A stretch of DNA of 64,000 nucleotides, from contig NZ_QEHR01000001.1 of NCBI RefSeq assembly GCF_003095375.1, positions 372,001-436,000 of the forward strand, read 5' to 3'. Below the pieces are notes generated by a model. The model ran no database searches. It was not told the origin of the DNA and saw nothing but the letters and a program-made list of their open reading frames with translations. The translations under genes and the position numbers were made by a program. How positions within the stretch are numbered: the stretch's first letter is position 1; every line of letters begins with the position of its first letter. Shown piece by piece: positions 59,178 through 64,000 of the stretch. This DNA is from Marixanthomonas spongiae (GTDB lineage Bacteria > Bacteroidota > Bacteroidia > Flavobacteriales > Flavobacteriaceae).

Positions 59178-59483
59178 CCCATATTTTTTTTTGATGTTTT
59201 CCCTAACATCGTTACTCGTCTTTATCCTCCCCTCCTTATAATCGCGCCTACCTTGTTCAATTCCTTCAAGCATTTCGTGACGCAATGCCTCTTTTGGAAA
59301 TAATAGTCTGGTAAGGACTTCAACTTCCTTTGCGGTAAAAGCCTGTTCCCTTAGTTTTCTGTATAACGTTGGTTTGCTTATGTCCAGTTTTTTCATAAAA
59401 AATTCCAGTTTATAGTCCGATTTTTCTATTAACTTTGGCAAGCTTTCAACATAAGAATTATATTTTTTTACTAACGCTATCAT
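59172..59483 (-). CDS. small helix-turn-helix protein, possible antitoxin relic partner
   Basis: A 103-residue protein with a predicted helix-turn-helix (FFMKKLDISKPTLYRKLREQAF). A charged C-terminal part follows (YKEGRIKTSNDVRENIKKKYGL) that resembles the toxin-binding end of antitoxins. It lies opposite to the broken ParE toxin and overlaps its end by 6 bases. That convergent orientation is unusual for a TA pair, so the functional link is uncertain. A TAAATTTG -7-like box lies at 59522-59515. Confidence 0.6.
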   Translation of the reverse strand: MIALVKKYNSYVESLPKLIEKSDYKLEFFMKKLDISKPTLYRKLREQAFTAKEVEVLTRLLFPKEALRHEMLEGIEQGRRDYKEGRIKTSNDVRENIKKKYGL

Positions 59484-59531
59484 ATTTTAATACTATTGCA
59501 GTTAAATGATTAATCAAATTTAATTAAATTT

Positions 59532-60437
59532 TTGAACAACACCTTTTACAGCCACGGAAAATTATTGCTTACTGGCGAATATGTCGTACTCGACGGCGCC
59601 AAGGCGTTGGCCATTCCCACCAAATACGGACAGCGATTAACCATATTGCCTACTACAAAAGGTGATTTGTTATGGAATAGTTTTGATGTACACGAGCATT
59701 GTTGGTTTGGTGCCGGGTTTTATCGTGACAATTTTGAAATAGAGGGCAATAACAATCCACGTGTAGCCCATACACTGCAACAGATTTTATGTGAAGCAAA
59801 ACGCTTGAACCCCAATTTTTTTACACAAACTGATGGGATACACGCTATCACCGAACTCGAATTCCCGCAAGACTGGGGTTTGGGTTCTTCATCAACGCTC
59901 ATTAACAATATTGCCCAATGGGCAAACGTGGATGCCTATGCGCTTTTAAAGAATAGTTTTGGCGGTAGCGGCTACGACATTGCGGCAGCGCAACAGGACG
60001 GTCCCTTTCTATACCAATTGAAAGATGGGCAACCAAAGGTTCAACAAGCGCATCTACAATGGGATTTTAAAGACGCGCTGTTTTTTGTCCATCTCAACAA
60101 AAAACAAGACAGTAAAGACGGGATTGCACACTATAGAACCGCTTCCGTTTCTGAGAAAGACATTCAGGAAATTTCAGATATAAGCAACGAGTTAGTGTTT
60201 TGCCCATCCCTTTCAGATTTTGAAGCTATTTTGCAACGTCATGAACAGCTCATTTCAGACCTAATCAACTTTCCCACCGTTAAAGAGAAACGATTCAAAG
60301 ATTTTAAGGGCGTCGTGAAAAGCTTAGGGGCTTGGGGCGGCGATTTTGTATTGGCAACGGGCGATAAAACAAATCAAGACTATTTCCGAAGAAAAGGGTA
60401 CTCCACCATCATTCCTTTTAACGATATGATCCTATAA
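59532..60437 (+). CDS. GYDIA-family GHMP kinase (mevalonate pathway candidate)
   Basis: A 301-residue small-molecule kinase of the GHMP fold. The start is TTG at 59532 (then NNTFYSHGKLLLTGEYVVL), chosen because the family begins at this point and no ATG lies in frame upstream. The ATP-binding motif is QDWGLGSSSTL; the family signature GGSGYDIAAAQ follows, and GAWGGDFVLATG is near the C-terminus. Members of this subfamily are found in flavobacterial mevalonate loci. The exact substrate (mevalonate or a phosphorylated form) is not fixed. A terminator follows. Confidence 0.88.
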   Translation: MNNTFYSHGKLLLTGEYVVLDGAKALAIPTKYGQRLTILPTTKGDLLWNSFDVHEHCWFGAGFYRDNFEIEGNNNPRVAHTLQQILCEAKRLNPNFFTQTDGIHAITELEFPQDWGLGSSSTLINNIAQWANVDAYALLKNSFGGSGYDIAAAQQDGPFLYQLKDGQPKVQQAHLQWDFKDALFFVHLNKKQDSKDGIAHYRTASVSEKDIQEISDISNELVFCPSLSDFEAILQRHEQLISDLINFPTVKEKRFKDFKGVVKSLGAWGGDFVLATGDKTNQDYFRRKGYSTIIPFNDMIL

Positions 60438-60471
60438 AAAAACCTCCCCAGCAAACGGGAAGGTTTTTTTT
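60436..60471. terminator. bidirectional terminator between the GHMP kinase and ppiD
   Basis: AAAAAAACCTCCC and GGGAAGGTTTTTTT pair with one mismatch around an AGCAAAC-containing loop, with A and T runs at the two ends. Confidence 0.75.
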
Positions 60472-60495
60472 GATACTTTAAAAAGCTGCTTTTAA

Positions 60496-62592
60496 TTAAT
60501 AAAAGTTGGCCCTGTTATCTTCAATATCGGCTTTTTTCTTCAACGCTTGGTACACTTGGTTGTTAACCGCTCCATTTTTAGCGTTCAGCTGATTTACGTA
60601 ACTGGCATAATTATCCAGCTCTGGTGCTTTGTTAACAGCCAAGACACGTACTTTGAACACACCGGTCTCCCCTGCGATCAAGCCAGTGGTTTCGCCGGCT
60701 TCTTTGCCAAACGCAGCACCAACTACTTTAGGCTCGCTACCAGCACCCGGAATTGTTGGGTTTGCCATGGTTACGGCCGTGGCTGTCTGTACTTGTACGT
60801 TTTGGCTATTGGCCATATCCTGAACGGTCGTTCCGGAGATACCGGCCTTGATTTTTTCTGCTTTCTTCTGTTTGCGAATGATGGGCGTGACCGTTGCCGA
60901 AGCTTCCGAAACGCTCATCAGGCCTTTTGGGCTTTTACGCGTTAATTGTGCGATGACATATCCGCCGGGAACGTTAAAACGCTTTACATCGCCTACTTCG
61001 GTTTCTTCTTCAAAGCCCCAGGTGATGAGGCTACGGTTGTTGCCAACTCCTGGAATATTGGCGTCCAGTTCGCCTATTTTATTTACGGGACGCACGGTCA
61101 ACCCTTGTTCTTTGGCCACTTCGGAAAAATCGCCCTCCTTCGCCGCCACTTCAAAATTGGTGGCCTTGCTAAAGGTATCGTTTATAGTATTTTCTGAAGG
61201 CTCAATAGTTTTAATGACCGTTGCAATCTTCACGGCACGTTGTTTGTTTTTCTGCTCCAATACTTGAGCTACGTGATAGCCAAAGTTGGTCTCTACCACA
61301 CCAACAGTTCCTTCATTATTATCGAAAATAAAATCGTTGAATTCCGGCACCATACGGCCAGGGCCTACATAGCCTAAGTCGCCACCATCGTCTTTGTTTG
61401 AGTTGTCTTCCGAAAATTCGGCTGCCAAGGCTTCAAACTTGCTTTTATCTTTATTGATGGCTTTTGAAAGGCTGTCCGCCAATTTTTTGGCTTCCTCCTT
61501 GGTACGGGTTACGTCTTGCGGTGCGGTTTGCAAACCAGCATATCGAATTAAAATATGACGTGATTTAACCGAATCTGGCAATTGCTCTACGGCGATCACC
61601 TTACTTAAATTCAAGGTAGCCCCTACTTGGTATGGCCCGTAAATATCACCTTCGTTCATAGATGGAATGGTATCTGCCAAGGGCTCTGGTAGGTCATTTT
61701 TAAAATACCAACGGTCTGTATAGCCTTGATCTGAATATTCATTCACAAATGCCTCATTGTCATCTGTGTTCTTGAAGCCTTTCACGGTTTCGCCGTATTC
61801 TTCACGGTCGTTCAATAAGGCTGCAACATTGGCATTGGCCTCTTCTATGTCTTCTTTTGAAGCTTCTTCGGAAATAGACACATATTGAATGTCTATTTGC
61901 TTATCCACTTCGTATTCGCTTTTGTGTTCCTTGATGTACTGTTTTATCTCTTCGTCGGAAACGGGAACTTCTTCATCAGGTATTTTGGTGTAAGGCACCC
62001 GAGCAAACTGAATGTTTATCTTATCGTTCTCGAAGTGGTACTGTTGTTCTGCTTCGGCCAACGTAGTGGTCAACCCTCCTTTTACAAGATTAATGTACAT
62101 ATCCTGAAGGGCAGCTTCTTTTATGTTTTTAATATAATCTTGCCATTGCCCGTACAATTGAGGATTGTTTTTAATGCTGGCAACGTATTGCTGCACCAAA
62201 CCTTCATCGTATTCGCCCAACTCGTTCTGGAAGGTTGGGTTGTTGGCCAATGAGGTGCGCATGGCGTTGTTCAACTGTTCTTTTTCAACGGTAAGGCCTA
62301 ATTCCTCGTACTGCTCGCTAAGCAAGGTGTTTCGCAATTCGCGCTCCCAAACCATGTTCATGGCCTGTGCGGTGGTTGCGTTTGGCCCCAAGTTACGCTG
62401 TGCGGTCTCTACCTGCTGCATAAAATCTTGTCGGGAGATTTCGTTTCCATTAACTATTGCTACGGTATCTTGGTCTTTGCCAATGCCGGAACCCTTTGTA
62501 AGGACGTCACTTAAAATAAAGGCGAAAAGCGCCAATGCGATGATTAAAATAAGGAAAATACCTCTTTTTCTAATGCTGTTTAATATTGCCAT
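60496..62592 (-). CDS. membrane-anchored peptidyl-prolyl isomerase (PpiD/SurA type)
   Basis: A 698-residue periplasmic folding factor. It has one N-terminal membrane helix (residues 10-32, GIFLILIIALALFAFILSDV), a SurA_N-like chaperone domain (about 45-230), and a parvulin-type domain (about 340-450; RHILIRYAG, FSEDNSNKDDGGDLGYVGPGRM in part, and FGYHVAQVLE). A second, diverged parvulin-like part follows. PpiD-type proteins help outer-membrane and secreted proteins fold as they leave the Sec pore. No signal cleavage site is seen; it is anchored. Confidence 0.92.
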   Translation of the reverse strand: MAILNSIRKRGIFLILIIALALFAFILSDVLTKGSGIGKDQDTVAIVNGNEISRQDFMQQVETAQRNLGPNATTAQAMNMVWERELRNTLLSEQYEELGLTVEKEQLNNAMRTSLANNPTFQNELGEYDEGLVQQYVASIKNNPQLYGQWQDYIKNIKEAALQDMYINLVKGGLTTTLAEAEQQYHFENDKINIQFARVPYTKIPDEEVPVSDEEIKQYIKEHKSEYEVDKQIDIQYVSISEEASKEDIEEANANVAALLNDREEYGETVKGFKNTDDNEAFVNEYSDQGYTDRWYFKNDLPEPLADTIPSMNEGDIYGPYQVGATLNLSKVIAVEQLPDSVKSRHILIRYAGLQTAPQDVTRTKEEAKKLADSLSKAINKDKSKFEALAAEFSEDNSNKDDGGDLGYVGPGRMVPEFNDFIFDNNEGTVGVVETNFGYHVAQVLEQKNKQRAVKIATVIKTIEPSENTINDTFSKATNFEVAAKEGDFSEVAKEQGLTVRPVNKIGELDANIPGVGNNRSLITWGFEEETEVGDVKRFNVPGGYVIAQLTRKSPKGLMSVSEASATVTPIIRKQKKAEKIKAGISGTTVQDMANSQNVQVQTATAVTMANPTIPGAGSEPKVVGAAFGKEAGETTGLIAGETGVFKVRVLAVNKAPELDNYASYVNQLNAKNGAVNNQVYQALKKKADIEDNRANFY

Positions 62593-62600
62593 CTGTCAGT

Positions 62601-62633
62601 CAAATTTATAGAGGGCGAAAATACCATTTTCAA
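62601..62633 (-). promoter_or_regulatory. promoter of the ppiD-like gene
   Basis: On the minus strand TTG (62633-62631) and TAAATTTG (62608-62601) are separated by 22 bases, matching the flavobacterial consensus. The -7 box is only 8 bases from the ATG at 62592, suggesting a nearly leaderless mRNA. Confidence 0.5.
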
Positions 62634-62768
62634 CGCATTAATAAAAAACTTTGTTAAAAAAAATTGCCCTTGGGTTTTTTAGCTGCTTTTTTATGATTTT
62701 CTTCCTATGAAAAATAGCTGAAGGAACAGTTGCTTTTTGATTTCTTCCATTATTTGAAAAAGAACAGG

Positions 62769-64000
62769 CTAATCTTCTTCTTTTACAAAAAGTTCAACCA
62801 TTTCAATTTTAGTGCTGGACACTTCGAGAATTTTAAAGAGGAAACCTTCAATCTCCACGATTTCGCCTTGGTTGGGGATACCTTCGGTAAAATAGACGAT
62901 AAGGCCACCCAGGGTTTCATAATTTTCGTTTTCGGGCAGGTTGAACTTATAAGCTTCATTCAGGTAATCTACTTCATGGCGGGCCGAAAATTTGTAGTGA
63001 TCATCGGCTTGTACTTCTTCGATCAATTGAATGCTGTCGTGTTCGTCTTCAATCTCGCCAAAAAGTTCTTCTATAATATCTTCAACCGTCATGATACCCG
63101 AGGTGCCTCCATATTCGTCAATGACCACTGCAATGCTTTTGTGTTTACGGGCCAATATATTAAGAACGTCTTTTGCGAGCATAGTTTCCGGGACAAAGAC
63201 AACGGGCATCAACACTTTTTTTATGGTCGTTGGTTTTTTAAACAGCTCAAAAGAGTGTACATACCCAACAATATCGTCTATATTTTCTTTGTAAACAATA
63301 ATTTTAGAGAGCCCGGTTTCGGTAAAAAGCTTGCTCAGTTCTTTTGGTGTTGTTTGTATATCGACCGCCACCACTTCGGTTCGGGGTACCATCACTTCGC
63401 GCGATTTCACTTCGGAAAAATCCAGGGCATTCTGAAATATCTGTATCTCGCTGTCCACTTCATCATGGGTCTGGACGGTTTCCATCTGTTCGCTGATGTA
63501 ATTCCCCAGTTCCATTTTACTGAAGGTAAGCTGTATGGTATCGCCTTTGGACTTGAAAAAGAGTTTCAGCACCAAATCTGAAATCCAGATGACAAATTCT
63601 GAAACAATAGAAAACAAGATATAAAAAAAGTAAGCCGGGATGGCAAACACCTTAATGAGCTTGTTGGCATAGATCTGAAAAAACACTTTTGGCAGAAACT
63701 CTGCTGTGAGCAAAATCACCAAGGTTGAGATGACGGTTTGCACCAACAGGCCGGTCATTCCTGTGAGCGGGATAAACTCCATGAGCAAATCGCCCATAAA
63801 CAGACCATAGACCACCAATGCAATGTTGTTGCCCACTAACATGGTGGTGATGAACTTTGACGGCCGGCGGGTTATCTTCTGAAGTATTTTTGCCAGCAAG
63901 TCGTTCTGCTTCTTCTCAATCTCGATGTGGACCTTGTTTGAAGACACGTAAGCGATCTCCATACCGGAAAAAAAAGCCGACAGGATAAGCATGCTGACTA
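62769..64000 (-). CDS. CorC/HlyC-type transporter-associated protein (partial)
   Basis: A membrane protein of the CNNM/CorC family, cut by the right end of the window: the frame stays open to 64000 and the ATG at 63992 lies inside a conserved membrane helix, so the real start is beyond the window. The visible part (about 410 residues) has the DUF21/CNNM helices (SAFFSGMEIAYVSSNK region and further helices), two CBS domains (about 205-320, MVPRTEVVAVDI and VVIDEYGGTSGIMTVEDI), and a C-terminal CorC_HlyC domain (FSARHEVDYLNEAY, ETLGGLIVY). Such proteins are linked to magnesium/cobalt homeostasis. The 176-base gap to ppiD holds nothing recognisable. Confidence 0.9.
   Translation of the reverse strand, partial: VSMLILSAFFSGMEIAYVSSNKVHIEIEKKQNDLLAKILQKITRRPSKFITTMLVGNNIALVVYGLFMGDLLMEFIPLTGMTGLLVQTVISTLVILLTAEFLPKVFFQIYANKLIKVFAIPAYFFYILFSIVSEFVIWISDLVLKLFFKSKGDTIQLTFSKMELGNYISEQMETVQTHDEVDSEIQIFQNALDFSEVKSREVMVPRTEVVAVDIQTTPKELSKLFTETGLSKIIVYKENIDDIVGYVHSFELFKKPTTIKKVLMPVVFVPETMLAKDVLNILARKHKSIAVVIDEYGGTSGIMTVEDIIEELFGEIEDEHDSIQLIEEVQADDHYKFSARHEVDYLNEAYKFNLPENENYETLGGLIVYFTEGIPNQGEIVEIEGFLFKILEVSSTKIEMVELFVKEED

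Noticed and set aside
62730-63581. 283-residue open frame on the plus strand
   Set aside because: It lies antisense to the CorC-type gene, has a Phe/His-rich composition expected of a reverse frame, and shows no recognisable motif.
1593-64000. tRNA or rRNA genes
   Set aside because: I looked through the gaps between genes and saw no cloverleaf-like or conserved rRNA sequence, although a covariance-model scan was not possible here.

Overview
The window is chromosomal DNA from a member of the Flavobacteriaceae (Bacteroidota). The evidence is a type IX secretion C-terminal sorting domain, an alternative complex III operon fused to cytochrome oxidase genes, Bacteroidota-type TAnnTTTG promoter elements, almost no Shine-Dalgarno sequences, a class II HMG-CoA reductase with a GYDIA-type GHMP kinase, and many POT and DPP-IV genes. 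No rRNA, tRNA or CRISPR array was seen.

Layout. 1-3.8 kb: malic enzyme (cut by the window edge), queG, ruvB. 4.1-16.2 kb: one minus-strand respiratory operon, actABCDEF followed by cytochrome c oxidase subunits II and I, which would take electrons from menaquinol through ACIII to an aa3-type oxidase. 16.4-21.4 kb: a SPOR protein, then rimP-nusA-infB with a terminator-like hairpin in its leader. 21.5-26.8 kb: UspA, a lipoprotein, and a tightly overlapped three-gene unit (adenylate-forming enzyme, C45 Ntn-hydrolase lipoprotein, cupin-8 protein) of unknown product. 26.9-31.6 kb: IS30 remnant, T9SS-exported protein, TPR-LuxR regulator, RelBE-like module. 31.6-48.8 kb: a long minus-strand catabolic region holding the phenylacetate pathway (paaE-A-B-C-D-G-H-I-J, an SDR, paaZ, an enoyl-CoA hydratase, paaY) followed by E2 and E1 of a 2-oxoacid dehydrogenase. 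A perfect inverted repeat overlaps its promoter. No phenylacetate-CoA ligase or TetR-type repressor of this pathway is in the window. 49-51 kb: comEC. 51-57.4 kb: thioredoxin-like protein, two POT peptide transporters and DPP-IV (dipeptide uptake). 57.5-60.4 kb: HMG-CoA reductase, a frameshifted ParE toxin convergent with an HTH gene, and the GHMP kinase. 60.5-64 kb: PpiD/SurA-type isomerase and a CorC/HlyC-type membrane protein cut by the window edge.

The most unusual feature is in the phenylacetate region. A family of 20-bp palindromes (8-bp arms, 4-base loop, core ATTCCCGC/GCGGGAAT) occurs there as oppositely oriented pairs, placed almost exactly between the stop codon of one gene and the start codon of the next. 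Two pairs, 376 and 374 bp long, enclose a single-domain GIY-YIG nuclease gene, one intact and one killed by a nonsense codon. Shorter pairs (98 and 138 bp) lack the gene and resemble non-autonomous derivatives. Related palindromes have been translated into the E1 protein and the N-terminus of PaaC. I propose, as inference, a REPIN-like mobile family whose partner enzyme is a GIY-YIG nuclease rather than a RAYT transposase. Other repeats, two toxin-antitoxin modules and a duplicated E1 gene tail show the same region to be a hot spot for insertions.
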